Part shown: positions 1 through 13,069 of the stretch, piece after piece
How positions within the stretch are numbered: the stretch's first letter is position 1
How the letters are laid out: each line of letters opens with the position of its first letter
From: Polytrichum commune
Taxonomy: Eukaryota > Streptophyta > Polytrichopsida > Polytrichales > Polytrichaceae
NCBI GenBank assembly: GCA_950295325.1
Contig: OX485807.1
Coordinates: 31,345,666-31,409,665, forward strand
DNA: 64,000 nucleotides
Direction: 5' to 3'
The notes under the pieces: generated by a model
Seen by the model: the letters and a program-made list of their open reading frames with translations, nothing else
What the model was told of the DNA's origin: nothing
Databases searched by the model: none
Translations under genes and position numbers: made by a program

Positions 1-175
1 AAACTCAGGTGGGAATGCCCCATTATAGGGATGAATCAACGTCCAAATTATAAAGGCATGTGTTTGTTATTACCCCCTTGGTAGGTACTAGGAAGCCAAA
101 CCATTTGTGTATGCCGGACGGATTACCAAGTTGATTGTCGAAGATAAAATCCATGTCAAAATGGGGGGAGAGAAA

Positions 176-395
176 GGGAGTTATCGCACATGAGCATATC
201 TCTTACCCTTCCAACATAAAAACGTGACTTTTTTTGGTAGGTTTTGGCCAATTCATCTCAAATGATTTAGATAACACTGAATTAGGGTGTTTGAAGCTAA
301 TCTAGGGTGTGAATTTGAAATAACAACTTCTAGGTTGCATGTTGTTTCAAGGGTTTCATGTTGGATGAATGGGAGGTGTGCTCGTATGTGGTCAT
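176..395. repeat. MITE-like element, GAGAG/CATTCATCCAACAT family, copy 1
   Basis: The left arm (about 176-225) reads like the reverse complement of the right arm (about 350-395). Both carry the family core, CATTCATCCAACATAAAA on one strand and ATGTTGGATGAATG on the other, next to a purine-rich GAGAGAAAGGGAG end. Copies with the same arms lie at about 480-730, 18243-18415 and 44232-44440. The arms have diverged, so the borders are approximate. No coding capacity is visible, which fits a non-autonomous inverted-repeat element. Confidence 0.5.
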
Positions 396-479
396 TTTAT
401 TTCTCCCAAACTAGGATGTTCCGTATATGTTTGTGTTTGTTGCGGGTGATTTAGAACCATGGTGTTGCCCCTTAGCCAA

Positions 480-730
480 GAGGAGTTGTTGCATACGAGC
501 GTACCTTTCATTCATCTGACATAAAAGCCTTGAAATAGATTGTTGTATGGGGGTTGCTTCATAGGGCTAAATTGACACTGAGATTAGCTTCAACTATTGC
601 GAAATTGTCTAGTCCAAACCATATTAAATGGATCCACCACAAACTTATAGGGAGGGGGGGGGGGGGTTCAAGTTTTGATGTTGTGTGGATGAGAGGTACA
701 CTCCCATGCAACAATTCATTCTCTCCCCCA
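480..730. repeat. MITE-like element, same family, copy 2, with G13 tract
   Basis: The left arm (about 487-540, with TTCATTCATCTGACATAAAAG) is mirrored by the right arm (about 670-720, with ATGAGAGGTACACTC). Inside the right half, a short TATAGGG seen in the copy near 44380 has become a run of 13 G at 654-666. This suggests the G tract grew from a GGG seed in the element. The small ORFs here are products of the repeat and are not annotated as genes. Confidence 0.5.
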
Positions 731-2200
731 ACCGTAGCTAGCATAAATTACATGAAAAAATGCTTTCGAGAATTCACCAACGATTTTGAAATTAGTCAAA
801 GGACATGGATGACAAAGACCAAGAGTGGCATCCATCCGTTCAAAAAAAGGTGACGGTATCTTTAAAATTAGGGTTTGGGTTCAAGAAACTTGGGGTTTAA
901 AATATTCCTTATCAAACCTTATATTGGACTCAAGATTGGATAGAAGCTTATATTAACATTCTTTGACAACACAACTCTTCGTTCTTCAAAATTCATAGTA
1001 GAGTACACTTACCATTCTTTTGAAACAAAACCCTCCCTACAATTCACTTTCTCCTTCAAATGCGGGGATATCGTTGTTTGAAAGCGGGGTTGGAGGAGGA
1101 AGGAATATCATCCATGATATGAAATATGCATGATCATAAGATGTTTATTCCAAGATTATGCATGGATCACGAAGAAAAATTGTTCCTTACAAAGAGTGCA
1201 TTGTACAAAGATTGAAGACCAATTCCTCGAACTAGAGGAGAGTATTTTGTTAAGTTGGGAGTGACAAGAATAGTGTCTACCAATTCAGTTGTATCCTATT
1301 GTGGGCTCAAACCCTTAATGAAGACTCCTTAAAGGGGACGGGTCGACTCCATTTGTCAAATCCAAAACCACATGTAGAAAACGATTTGAAATTGAATCTT
1401 TATAAACATACATCTACAACTTGGCCAAAGCTTATCAATGTTTCTCCATGATCAGATATACATTACGTATTATCACGCAAGAAATGAGGGTAACCAAATT
1501 TGGTGATCTTTTCTTTGTACAAAGCATATCACTCCTAACTAAAATGACGCACAAAACAACTGAAGCAATTACTCAAAAAAAATGATCATTAGAAAAGTGT
1601 TCATAACAATGTAAAACTTATGATTTTATGACTGTCGTTTAATATAGGTGTAACAAAGTTTTTGTGCATGTAGTATTCTAATGCACGGAGTAAGACTTCC
1701 CATGAAATTATTTGGGTGAAAATTTTGATCTCAACTACCAACAATCCTTGTTGGTATCCTAAAATAAACAAATTTTGGTTATATGTACCCAAGTCTTCGT
1801 ATTAAGGGTCGCTTCACGCTATGGTCAAAGGTCAAGAGGCCGCCATTTCCACCAATCAGATTGCCAGAAACCGAGAATTCGGCCTCTTGACCTTTCATAC
1901 TAGAGGCCAAAGTCCAAAGGCCGTCGTAATTTAAAATGCCTACATGGCAATGCTTTTATTTTATTTTTATCAAGGTGACGGACACTCGAAGGAAATTTGG
2001 GTCAGACAAGAATGAAAACCCAAATTATGGTCGAGAGGCCGTTGATTTCTTTCCATAAAAAATAAAATAAACTAACAAGATCTTGGTTGTTAGATTGGAA
2101 AGGTTGTTTTGGACATGGCATAAAGTGGGATGCTCCTTCTTCCTTAGGCATGGGTTTGGATTTTGGGCTTGGCCTTTGGAGGCTTCGCTGGTACAAGTTT
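731..2200. other. Intergenic stretch, no gene seen
   Basis: No reading frame longer than about 65 codons and no recognisable domain on either strand. A short imperfect inverted repeat lies at about 1829-1892, where GGTCAAGAGGCCG faces CGGCCTCTTGACC. Otherwise this is AT-rich sequence with scattered homopolymers. Confidence 0.4.
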
Positions 2201-2202
2201 GC

Positions 2203-2968
2203 TTCACACTACGCTTGAGGGACCAACCGAGTATGTGAATGCAAGATGGATGTAAAGTCTACACGGACTCCTACATGGCATCGAATGGATCATGTTTCAT
2301 GTGTCACTTGGACGATTTTCAAAAGCCACCTCTTGGAAATAAGCCTAACACAAAACCGGGAGAACACAACACTCCGAACGCTCACAACCGTTGATCTATT
2401 CTATTATATCATGTGTGAGGACCCGCATGAACAAAGATTCATCAAAATAGCATTTGGTTAAGGGTCTGGTCACATATGACGTCACACTACACTTGAGGAT
2501 CAATGACCACACTACATAACTTTGGAGGTGTCTTAGAACAACCTTTGGACAATTTCTTTTGGGCTCTCACAATTTCACGGTCATGGCACTTGGCTTGTGT
2601 GTGAAGTGGCCCTTGAGGCTTAGGGCCACTTCACACATGAGCCAAGAGCCCGTGACCATTACACTTCAAGCACTCTCATTGGTGGAAAAGGCAGAGCCGG
2701 TCCAAGTTCACTTCACACTACGCTCGAGGGACCAACAGAGTATACAAGTGAATGCAAGATGGATGTAAACTCCACATGGATTCCTACACGGCATCTAATG
2801 GATTGGTTGCGGGCTTGGTCACATATGACTTCACACTACACTTGAGGATCCGTGACCACACTACATGATTTCGGAGGTGTGGTGGGACGGCCTTTGGACA
2901 CTTTCTTTTGGGCTCTCACAATTTCATGGTCTCGGCTCTTGGCTCGTGTGCAAAGTGGCCCTTAGCAC
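2203..2968. repeat. Direct repeat, two unequal copies, with internal hairpin
   Basis: Copy A (about 2203-2614) and copy B (about 2712-2968) share TTCACACTACGCT(T/C)GAGGGACC, then GCAAGATGGATGTAAA, then CACATATGAC and a long block ending TTTTGGGCTCTCACAATTTCA. Copy B lacks about 160 bases present in copy A (about 2293-2460). Between the copies, 2576-2658 forms a near-perfect hairpin in which GTGTGAAGTGGCCCT faces AGGGCCACTTCACAC. The small ORFs within it do not resemble known proteins. The element type is unknown. Confidence 0.55.
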
Positions 2969-3439
2969 CGGCTTCAAGAAACCATGATAATGACATTCGA
3001 GGAAACATTCCTAAGTAAGATCCCGGGGGTTAAGCTATATGTTATCTATTACTACTAATCTATGCATGGAACGTATCCATTTTGGAGACCATGCCGTGGT
3101 GAGTATAATATTCACATATGGATGTGTGCCAAAATCATACTATACCACCGAGTGAAGCATATACCCAATCCACGGGGCACCTATCTCACATGATATGATA
3201 TGGACAAGTTATCCACTCTTTATTTGGGTGGCAACGTGTGGCTTAGAATGGGTGGTGTCATGCGACAGGCCCGGTCGGTGTGTAAATTAATTCGGGCAAG
3301 TTTCAGGTGGCTTTTTGATCAAGTATACACTTAATTATGATCCGAGAGATACTTTATATAATCTCCATAGACTTGCACGAGTCCATCTATAACAGTTCTC
3401 TAATTTAAGGTTTACAGTGCCGCTAAGACACTTGGCGAT

Positions 3440-3605
3440 GAATGGGAGACCCGACTTCTAGTTACAAATGAACCGGTTTGAAGTTTGAGGAATAACCGGT
3501 AAATGATCGGGAATGTAGCTCAAACTTGATAAAAGAAACACCCGAAACATGGCAACATGTTACCGGTTGGACTTGGAAACCCTAGGATCAGTGTTCGAAA
3601 TTGAA
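3440..3605 (+). repeat. Degenerate unit of the ACCGGTT fold-back repeat
   Basis: The order of motifs (AACCGGTTTGAAG, AATAACCGGTAAATGATCGGG, GGCAACATGTTACCGGTTGGA, then CCTAGGATCAGTG) matches one unit of the array at 62640-63730 in the same orientation, with many substitutions. Other copies are at about 13440-13620 (reverse) and 51130-51703 (inverted pair). Confidence 0.5.
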
Positions 3606-3650
3606 GTCTTTAACACTTGTCAAATGTCATTTTGGTTGTCAAAAAGTTTT

Positions 3651-3660
<10 letters not shown>

Positions 3661-3681
<21 letters not shown>
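3661..3681 (+). repeat. Poly(G) tract, 21 bases, after a T14 run
   Basis: Fourteen T residues (3647-3660) are followed directly by 21 G residues. Such a compound homopolymer is prone to length change and sequencing error. It lies between the fold-back repeat unit and the hAT transposase fragment and may mark an old insertion border. Confidence 0.85.
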
Positions 3682-3682
<1 letters not shown>

Positions 3683-3779
3683 GGCACTTCACAAAAGTGT
3701 GCTCTGCAAAATTTCCACCCTTCGCAGCGAAGGCCTCTCCAAAAACTGCATGTCACAAAATACAGTGGCTGCAATTTGC

Positions 3780-4110
3780 AAATAATAACATAGTTGGACT
3801 CCAATCTTGGCACTCTAGTAGACACTTCCAAATTCCAATAATTCCTGCAATTTTGACTCTGCAACTTCGACTCGGCACTCACTGCAACTTCGGCTTGGCA
3901 AGCACAATTATATGTGAACGTGGATTTTCCAAACATAATTGGGTGAAGAGTGATTGTCGAAGTCGATTGAAACTTGTAACATTGGATGCATTGATGCAAG
4001 TGTCATATTGTGGCCTTCAGATGGAAAATATGGGTTGGGCTAGAATTTTTGACACTTGGAAATCGACCAAAAACTGGAGGGCATTGCCTTTGGAGTTGGA
4101 TGATGATTAA
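3780..4110 (+). pseudogene. hAT-family transposase, C-terminal dimerisation fragment
   Basis: The frame ending at 4110 contains CERGFSKHNWVKS, then RSRLKLVTLDALM and WARIFDTWKSTKN, ending in an acidic tail. This is the arrangement at the C-terminus of hAT transposases and domesticated ZBED/ZNF862-like relatives: ERGFS, then a basic RxRL, then LDxLM, forming the dimerisation region. The BED finger and the catalytic DDE part are absent upstream; repeats and a G tract lie there instead. I therefore read it as a truncated transposon relic. Expression as a spliced terminal exon cannot be excluded, but no upstream exons are apparent. Confidence 0.6.
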
Positions 4111-6000
4111 GTGCATTGTTTAGGAAACCTAGATAATTCCAACGCATCATTTTATTGAATGTACTTCTTCATTATAATGATAAATCATATTATTTTCATA
4201 TTCAATACAAAACGCCCAACATCAAGTTTTTTTTGGGTGAAGTGTTGCAAAAAAACTTTGAAACTTTGAGTGAAGTGTGATTATTTTGAAGCCCTTCACA
4301 TTAAAATGCATGTGCACACTTCAAACTTGAACATTGCCTAGGATCTCGAGCGATTATGCCCAAAATCCTCCAACCGGACATGGACACTTGGAGGACGAGG
4401 GATAAGACACCCACCTCATCTTTGAGTTGGGCCCCGCCAACATTGATCAAAATAGAAATGAAATCAATCGTACTACACATGTAGTTTGCTTTTTAGATTA
4501 ACATTAGACATATGAAATTAATATGAGAGTTTCACTTGCAATAAGTTAACACAAATTTAAGGGAGTTATGTTGTATACTGAATCCTCTTTACCTTGGTAA
4601 TGTTGGTAAGGGGGCTACGCAAAGAGGGTTGGGGCGAACCAATCCGTACATTGGTTCCTTGGAGGCAAGGGTTTAGGTATCCAACAAGGAACGAGTGTAT
4701 AGGTTGGTTCGCCCAAATCTGCAAAGAGGTGGGTGTCTAGCCTTGGCCCAACTGGAGTTGAAAGCTATTATGGGTACTTTCAACCGCACAAACAATCATG
4801 GTCTTTTGATTGGCCTTGAGATTGTGTCAGTTGGTTTAGTCATTGCGAGTCGCAAAGATTGTCATTTTGAGATTCAAAATCATAGTTGAGATGTAAAAGC
4901 TATAAGAGGTCGAGGTGGAGATTATGTTTCTATTTGAACGCTCACATCAACCTTCCCACTTGTGTTGATTGTTGAACCTAGAAAGATGTTCATCGTCTAT
5001 ATTTCGAGCACTCAATCCAATCTCATTATAACACATGTTTTTGTGGTGTCCATTCTTAATAATAATAAAAAACCTTGCATGTTATTGCCACTCATATATA
5101 CCTGCACAACCCGGAAGGTGGACTGCATAAGACCCACATAACTTGCATCCCATGAATTTCTATGATGTGCACTTTTCTATTTTATCAATGGGAAAAAAGA
5201 GGAGAGAGACAAATGGCCAATGCAGCCGACACGTGATGTCACGTAAAGAAAGAAGTAACAACCAAGCACCACCAATCAATGACAACCCTCAAACCACCAA
5301 AGAAAATAAGCCAACATAAGAGCACCTAAGATCACCATCCATAAGCGCCCACCATCACCAAGGCTCTTGCATAATTTTCCAATTCCACCTAATCTCTAAC
5401 TTCTCCCTTGTGACAATTGTGACCTCTCTCACCCCATGATTAATCAAAGTATCTTATGAGAGTTTCTTTTTAGATTAGGTACCTTGATGTCCTTGAGCAC
5501 CCTCTCCCATGAAACTATCCAATACGCGATCCATTCATCCCCGTATGTGGTATTTAACATCGGAGGTGTACCATTGCTCTTGACTAAAATGCCTTGTCCT
5601 TTCTCTCAATCCAAATACTCCACAAGTTAATACCTCTAAAGCGATGCCATACTTCTTTATAGTTGGAGAAGGTTTTGCTAATTCCTTTGTCTAAGATCGC
5701 ATGTTTCCATTGGAAGTCCTACTCGTTTTGAACCCCCACCCCATTGAGTTTGTTTATGATATATGAGGCCCAACTCCATGTTGTTTTGCTACGAATATAG
5801 TCCCATGACATGTGATTGATGGATTGGTACATTATAGGAAAGCATAAAATGCATTAGTTAGAAATGGTGGTGGAAGATATACATGCACACCAATTGTTGA
5901 CATACACTGGTATGTCCCAAATAGAACAAATGAAGGCAACCTCCTTACCAATATGTTTAGTGTCCCAAAGCTCATATATACCAACACAACCTGTAGTTTT
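4111..6000. other. Intergenic stretch, no gene seen
   Basis: Only short frames are present. A 64-codon frame at 4695-4889 resembles the ribonuclease-H-like leftovers common in plant intergenic DNA, but no catalytic motif can be assigned. No repeat structure stands out. Confidence 0.35.
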
Positions 6001-6084
6001 GCAAGAGTGGCCCACTCTACTTGAAGATTAACTCCTTAGTAGCCTTCATGGTGTTTGGTACATGTGTCTTAAATGGTTACTTTT

Positions 6085-6260
6085 TCCAAGCATCCCACTT
6101 CTCTTGGGATATGAAACATGCGAGTAGTACGAGATGGTTAGCAAGTCCAAATCGAAGTCAGAGCCATTGTCCTCATTATTTTTGGAGCTCATATGAATAT
6201 CTTAACGATTATGAAAGTGAAGATTCTCGTGCTCATTAAGTGGTTGACAAATATGTCCCC
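6085..6260. repeat. Dispersed repeat, GGATATGAAACATGC/AGCTCATATGA family
   Basis: It shares in order CCCACTTCT, GGATATGAAACATGC, a TAGCAAATCCAAAT-like block, TTTTTGGAGCTCATATGA and GAAGATTCTCGTGCTCATT with copies at about 13325-13440 (partial), 36740-36915 (reverse complement, inside a DHRS12 intron) and 47230-47400. No terminal repeats were found, so the class is unknown. Confidence 0.5.
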
Positions 6261-6836
6261 CCCCCACATGTTGACTACTGAGCCTAGAATGGTTAGCATA
6301 TTTTGAGCATGATGTCCAGTGTCTCGGGGGGTGGGCTCTTTATTGGAAACCTAAATGACGTGCATGGCTGACTACAAAATAAAATCCCTTGTATATGAGA
6401 AATTTATGGAGAAAAACAAATGTCTACATACTAATGGTAGGCTAGAAAATGGACTCATGTGTTTATCTAAGCTTTTCACTTTGATAGGATCAATGCCTCC
6501 ACACATACACAAAATATTTATCATGGAATAAATAGGCCTCTAGTACATACTAAGTCAACTTCCAGTTTCTCATGAGAAAGCTATTGAATTTTTTTCATCC
6601 ATAGGATGTAACTTGTAATAATCTAACCCTAAAACGCATATCATTGAAGATAAGGTAGAAATATCATCTAAAAATCACCATCATATGATTAACTAAATCA
6701 TAAGTTAGCTTTCACTCAATTTGAAAAAACCTAAAACCCAAAATTATACAAACCTTAACAGAGAACGATCAAGGTAATCATTGGGGATGATTACCATATG
6801 ACAACAATGAAAGAAAATGTAAATGGGAGGAACCTA

Positions 6837-7165
6837 CACTAAATATGATATGTAGTGTCATATGGTATTTTATGTCACTAGGGTAACTTTTTGGATGACA
6901 CTTCTTATGAATAACTGAACAAATATTGTCATGGATGATGGATGAGTTCATCCATTGGCCAAAACCCTACCTTCTCTTGTTAACAACTTGTGATGAACTA
7001 TTTTCATGGATGATTGAATTTTGGATGAAAAATCACTTGATAAGTGACAATAATTTACAAGGAACAAATAATGTTGGATTAACATTGGTGTTGGTGACAC
7101 TATACGGCAATTTAGTGTTGGCACAATCGTCCATTGGCATAATCAAGTCCATAAGGCTCTAGAAG
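6837..7165. repeat. TA-flanked MITE-like element E2, solo copy
   Basis: It begins TA|CACTAAATATGATAT and runs through GGATGACACTTCTTATGA, GGATGATGGATGAG and CATCCATTGGCCAAAACCC. The same blocks occur in the same order at about 43737-44074, where the element sits inside another MITE. The right border here is less certain than in the nested copy. Confidence 0.55.
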
Positions 7166-7169
7166 TGGG

Positions 7170-9250
7170 TGCCGACAATGTGGCATTTCACTCAGATCAG
7201 GAGTGTAAAGAGTTTACATACACAACATGGGTTTTGAACAAGTGATTCTTTTGGCATAATTTTTGCCGTATTGATGTGGTTTTGTAAATGCTATTCTACT
7301 TGGTAAGGCACATAGATGCTTTGTTGCATAAGTTCATGTGACATGTGTTACATTGGAATACGAAGAACCTATTGTTATTATTCCTTTTGATATTGATATT
7401 AAAAATAAAATAATACCCTCAAAGAATAAAAATAACATGCAAGGCTAGTAGAGTTATAAGAAATTTTTTCAACTAGAAATATGATTAACATTAATCAATG
7501 TTAATATTTCACGATTATCAACTTGATGTCACTTGTTCATGCTTTTTTTTTGGGTTTGATAACACTTTAGGTTTAAATCACTCTCTTACCAATTTGGTTT
7601 GTCTCTTAAAACCAATAAATATTTTTATCAAATTGTTCTTTTGCATGTTGCCCTATTGCGCATAATTTGATGTCTTTATTTAAAATCTTAAATATTCAAA
7701 GCACTTAGTTGACATAATTGTGAGTAATGTGTTGATAATAATAGATTGTTTGAATTATGTCGCATCTTTGCACATATATTCTCACACTAAAGACATTTCT
7801 TTACATTCCTTTCATAAAAACACGCAGATGTTACAAGTATTTGATCCAATTGTGAACGTCAAACAGAAAACAAACATCAAAAAATTCCTTCAATTCTTGT
7901 TAGAATGACGTATAAGCTTAAGTTGTACAATGGACTATCATCATCTTAATCTACAAGGAGATGTATTTAATGCTATTTTGCACTCTATCAAATTGTACCC
8001 CAACCATGAATGTCCCTACTTTATGTCCTCTACTCCTTCCATAATTTAGTCCACAACAAATTGTGTGGTTGAAAACCATGTGTTACTTGCCTTGCTAGGT
8101 TGCCAACAAGGACAAGGGTTGGATTCCTCCAACATGCAACCATAAAACAACTTCCTGATCCAAATTTGGTCACCAACTTAGTTAAAATATCATCTATTAG
8201 TGTATATGAAAAATGTCAATGTTTGTAAGAGGTGCCCATCTTTCTAGCTATGGCATTCTTGACATAAAAATTAAAAAACTCTTCCAACTTTTGCTAGTAA
8301 ACTACAACCTTTGGTGGCACGGTCCAACTTGGACATTTAATTTGTTGCCATAATTTCACACTTACAACAAATTAACATGAAATTCATGAAGTTCACCACG
8401 CTCGAACAACACTTTATAACTTCATGAATATGTGCCCCGTGTTGATCAAGATGTTGATGAGCTTTGGGGGTTGAAGTAGTTTAATATATCAGGGTGCAAT
8501 GTATGTGGGGTTTGGTGGTGGGTGGAGGATTAAATGAGGGAGTGAAGTTTATTTTAACTTGGGCTGGCATGCATGTAGTTGTGTGCCTGCATTAGCAACA
8601 CTAGGATGCACAAGCATGTGGTGCTGCAACTTATGTTATTGTTGCTATGATTATAAAGATGCAACAACAATTACGCAATGTAGTTTTTTGCGCGAATTTG
8701 GTTCATGGTTTATGAACTTACACTATGTTGATATACTCTCAAACATGTAGTATAGTTTGATACATATTGTAGGTGCAACACGCTACATTTGAAGTGTCAA
8801 ATAAGGTTAAGGGTGGTGAAGCAAACAATCCAAGCAAAGGGAAAGGAGAGGAAATAATCACGTCACTTGCATGAGGTTCAATTAATGGAGGTGATTGTGG
8901 CAATTGGATTTGGTGGCGACAACATTATGCATGACATTATCAGCAGGACGAAACCTTTCATCTATAAAAAAAGAAGTAATGTTGCATTGACGTTAGCAAT
9001 GTGCTTTAATGTGTATGTGATGAGCAGGCGTTGAACTTGCCCAACAAGATGGTGCTTGGGTGGATTAGCAAGGGAACTTTACTCATATTTTTGCTTCATT
9101 GGAAGGTTTTGAAACAACAAAGGATTTACACTTTGATTGAGCATGTTTGAATATAATTTCAAGGATGACATGGAGTTGTTGTTGTTGTTGTTGTTGTTGT
9201 AAGATCAAATGTTTTTATGAAGGGCAAGAATTTGTAAGTGGATGAATGGG
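7170..9250. other. Intergenic stretch, no gene seen
   Basis: AT-rich, with frames of at most about 63 codons and no recognisable domain. A short (TTG)n microsatellite lies at about 9177-9200. Confidence 0.35.
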
Positions 9251-9253
9251 ATT

Positions 9254-9271
9254 GGGGGGGGGGGGGGGGGG
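9254..9271 (+). repeat. Poly(G) tract, 18 bases
   Basis: Eighteen consecutive G residues in otherwise AT-rich intergenic DNA; one of thirteen G/C homopolymers of at least 10 bases in the window. Confidence 0.85.
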
Positions 9272-12200
9272 AAGAGCGTCAAGGGTACCTTTGAAATTCG
9301 AGTACATGTTGATTATGAATTTGACGTAATGCATTTATTTTTAAAACTTTTTTCATAACAACATTGTACATGATGTTTTGTAGTCGTGTAGATCAGAGAT
9401 TTTCATTATGTCTAATTGTTGAATGTTGGTGCTTTGGTAATGTAGCAGACAATAATTTTGGGATAATTTTTAAATGTGCACAACCAATCTTGACACGAAT
9501 TGCACCATTGATTGATACATTTCATGCCAACATGATCGCAAACCAACAACCCTGCTTGCAAGGCAATCACATTCTTGAGTTGTTCATAGTAGAAGACTTG
9601 GGATGAGGGCCATTTTCTTGTATTAATTAAAGACAATATGATGAAATGTTGACATTTTTGAAGAATACTTTTGATTTGTGGCCCCCTCTCCCATCCCCTC
9701 CATGGAATTTAACCCTCCTCCCTTTTTTGCTCACTTATGACTCAGATTCGGCCATACCTCCTACAAAGCCCCTCATAAGAACATGGTAAATACAAAATGC
9801 ATGTCAATGACAAGGGTGGAGGGGTTGCCATTGAAGTGATAACTTATAATTTACAATCAAGTGTGATATTATCATGAAATGTTAATAGACATTAGTTTAG
9901 TTTGTAACTAGTTCCATTAATTTAGCATGAGTGATGAGCCCGATGGAAAGTTGAGGTGACCACTTCACATTATTTGCTCCTCGTCTTTTATTGCTCCAAT
10001 AAGAATGTACAATGTAGTGTCAAAAAAATTTAGATGATGCTATGTGTTGCAATGCATGATAAACAATGATGTTTCATCTTTCATTTCACCATTGCACACA
10101 AATAGCATCCATTTCATTTAGAAAAGGCTTGATTATTCAACTAATCTCCACCTAGTTATTGTATGCCTTAAATGCTTATGGGTGCAAGGCATGTGTATCT
10201 CAATTAAGAGGGGAGGGGGAGGGAGTGGTCATATTTCTAATTACAAGTATTTTCATCTACAAAAGCTCAAAAGGGATTTTCATTGTGCAAATAAATATTT
10301 TCCCCAAAAAGATGGATGGCAATGCAAATGGAGGGGAAATGGAGTCACTTTGGTCCAAAATTAGTGTGTGACATTAGATGGCATATAAAGCTACTTTGGG
10401 AGTTAATATTGGACTTTGAAAACCAAACACATTATCTCCTAGTGTGTACAAATAATGTAGTATTCCCTTTTCACCACTTGAATGCAAAAAAAAAAACACA
10501 TAATTTTTTTTGGAAAAAGAGGTTCCTTTTTTCAAAGCTCAAATTCATCATAAAGATATCTATGGACCTATAAGCTTTTGTGTAATATATTGATGGAACT
10601 CAAACATGGTTTGGACTTTATAGTGCCCCAAAATGGTAACTAGATGCATTAAGAACACTCATAATTCATGTGAGATACACATTACATCATTATTGTTTGC
10701 AATTTTGACAATTACACGATGATAATAACTATGTATGCCACTTAAAACAACCACTCAAACGAGCTAATTCATAACCTATCAGCTTTTACATGAAAACATT
10801 ATTTTTCTTCTTTTTTTCATTCATAAATACTCTTTATGTACTTCATCTCTTTGGCACATCATGTAAACCTACATGTGCTCATCATACATACAAACAATTA
10901 CCTCAAACCTTTGTGTGCTTCAATTATGATGACTTTCTTTGGTTTTTAGGTTGGAAATCTAATTGAATGGAGTTCACTAGTTACCCAAGGACACCAAAGG
11001 GTGTTATCTTCATATGAATATCAACAATTTTTTTTCCTACCAATTTTTTACTTTCTATCCTTGCAACCATTCTTTCATAGCATGTGATAAAATGTCTCTT
11101 GTTATTGAACCTTGACATGTTAACATGTAGCATAATAGCTCAATATTTCATCAACAATGCAATCAAACATAAATAAGTAAAGGTGTAAGGTGTTGGGACT
11201 TAAAAGTTCAAAGAACTAGGATTTAAGTATACTTGGATTTATGTATGAAAATTTGGACAATTCCAAAGGCTACTATGGTGTACACTAGATCGCAGAACTA
11301 GATAAATATGATGGTTGGCAAATAGGAAATACAAACATTCGAAGTTGTGGTTGTTGCTTTTGTTGTTGTCGTTTGATGTTTTTTTTCACACAAGTGTACA
11401 TCCCTTATTAATTCCGGACAAGTGGTTTGTCCAGACAAACTTACATTTCAGTTAAGGTTTTCACATGTAAATAGTTGTAGAGGATGTGAAATTCTATCAT
11501 CTGGTAACTCAATCATCTATGATTGTTTGAGAATAGATAAGTAAAAAAATAACAATAAAGTGAAATGATGGGTAAATACATTGTCATAAGATGCGATGTC
11601 CCATTACATGTACTTGTAGTATATAATGTACCATAGTACCAATTCAACACTTCCCTTGTCATATTGTAATTTACTATTTTGGACCCACGTCGTCCTAGTT
11701 TGCACTTGTGGATATGAAATGTTGTCCCAACCCATCTCCAAACTGTCCGGTCAACATGCCATCATTAATGGCTGACCATTCTGGAATTTTGAGCATTGAC
11801 TGCATCAGTGCCCACCCGTCCTCGCCGGTAGTGTACCAAAATGTATAAACGATTTTGGTGCCATATCAAGTTTATCATGGGTTTGCATCAATAGTTATGT
11901 GACACATGGCACATTTGCTTCATTAGTGATTTAAATTAGTGTTGAAGTTGGCATAGGTACTATGGTTGCATGCACATGTGCGTGAGCCACAGTGGTCACT
12001 CGTCACCCATTGTGAAAAGCATTAAAGGCTGGCTTTACTGTTTTCAAGGATGTTTTCCAGCATGAAATGGTGTGCAAAAATTGTAACCATAATTACGGAC
12101 AGAAAGCATGCAAGTTTCAACCACAAGCAAGGGTGATGAAGTGATGTTAACTTGTAGCATCATGTAAGTATGTAACTGCCTCAAACCATGCCACTTTGAC

Positions 12201-12600
12201 CCCGATTCAGTGGCATGCATCTTATTTACTTTGCCTCGGCTGCAAATCTCGATTTATTTATTCTCGTTCGCAATGTTGAATTTGCTCTTCAATCACTCAG
12301 GTCTACTTCTGAGTCAGCATTCATTCAATGTACAGCTGACCTAACTGAGACTTGTTGTGAAGCCACTAAGGCTGGCTCCTTCATCAGTGGAGTGTTGGCT
12401 TGCATGTGGATATCATAGGCTTGAGTTTCTCTGAGAAAATTGCTGTTTCATGTCCTTCCTTATGTTGGTTTTCATTAAATTGTGATAACGTTTCAAAGCC
12501 CTGCATGTAGTGGGAATTGGTAGATCAGTGGCCATGATTTGCAGTACTTGATTGGTGGTTGAAGAATTTCAGCAGATGGAATAAGTCAGAAGTCCGGATC
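9272..12600. other. Intergenic stretch, no gene seen
   Basis: No frame exceeds about 85 codons, and none shows a domain, signal peptide or splice partner I can defend. The base composition and homopolymer content match the other intergenic parts. Confidence 0.35.
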
Positions 12601-12624
12601 ATGACAAATGTTGACATTGTCCAG

Positions 12625-12740
12625 AACAGCATGAACAATCTGAACAAATTGAATGCAATGATGGAGATGGCAATGATCAGCTGTGGATGATCGGTCCATC
12701 TGCAATTGGAGAGTTTTGGCAGCCATGGGGAACTGGAAAT
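12625..12740 (+). other. Orphan exon-like open stretch
   Basis: A 116-base stretch lies between a plausible acceptor (TTGTCCAG) and a good donor (GTAAGC) and is open in one frame for 38 codons. It encodes an acidic part and then WMIGPSAIGEFWQPWG, rich in tryptophan and proline. I do not recognise the protein. It lies 330 bases upstream of the EF-hand start codon, but an in-frame TAA just before that ATG prevents direct fusion. It could be a 5' untranslated exon, an exon of a separate small gene, or chance. Confidence 0.25.
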
Positions 12741-13069
12741 GTAAGCATTATTTCAACCTTCTCATTTTCAGGTTTTGCTTCATACAAGATTTAGGAAATT
12801 ATTACCTAATTTATGCATTGTGATCCCTCATGGAAGGAAAGCCAAACCGAATGTGCTTTTGGGGCGAGTACGTAGGTACTAAGCTCCACATAAATTCTGA
12901 GAATCACTGATGTCCGTGACTTGGAAGATTAGGGTTTTAATCAAATTCTAGTTCCAACCAGAATCCGGATTCCGTGCAAGCCTATGCACACCTAATTACA
13001 GAGGTCATCACATCTACAGCTTCCTCAATTAATTCTGATCCTCATGAAGTTGGGGTGGAAATTAACTAA

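Noticed and set aside
3601-3780. N-terminal part of the 169-codon ORF ending at 4110
   Set aside because: It translates the T/G homopolymer and flanks as Phe and Gly runs; only the part after about 3780 resembles a protein.
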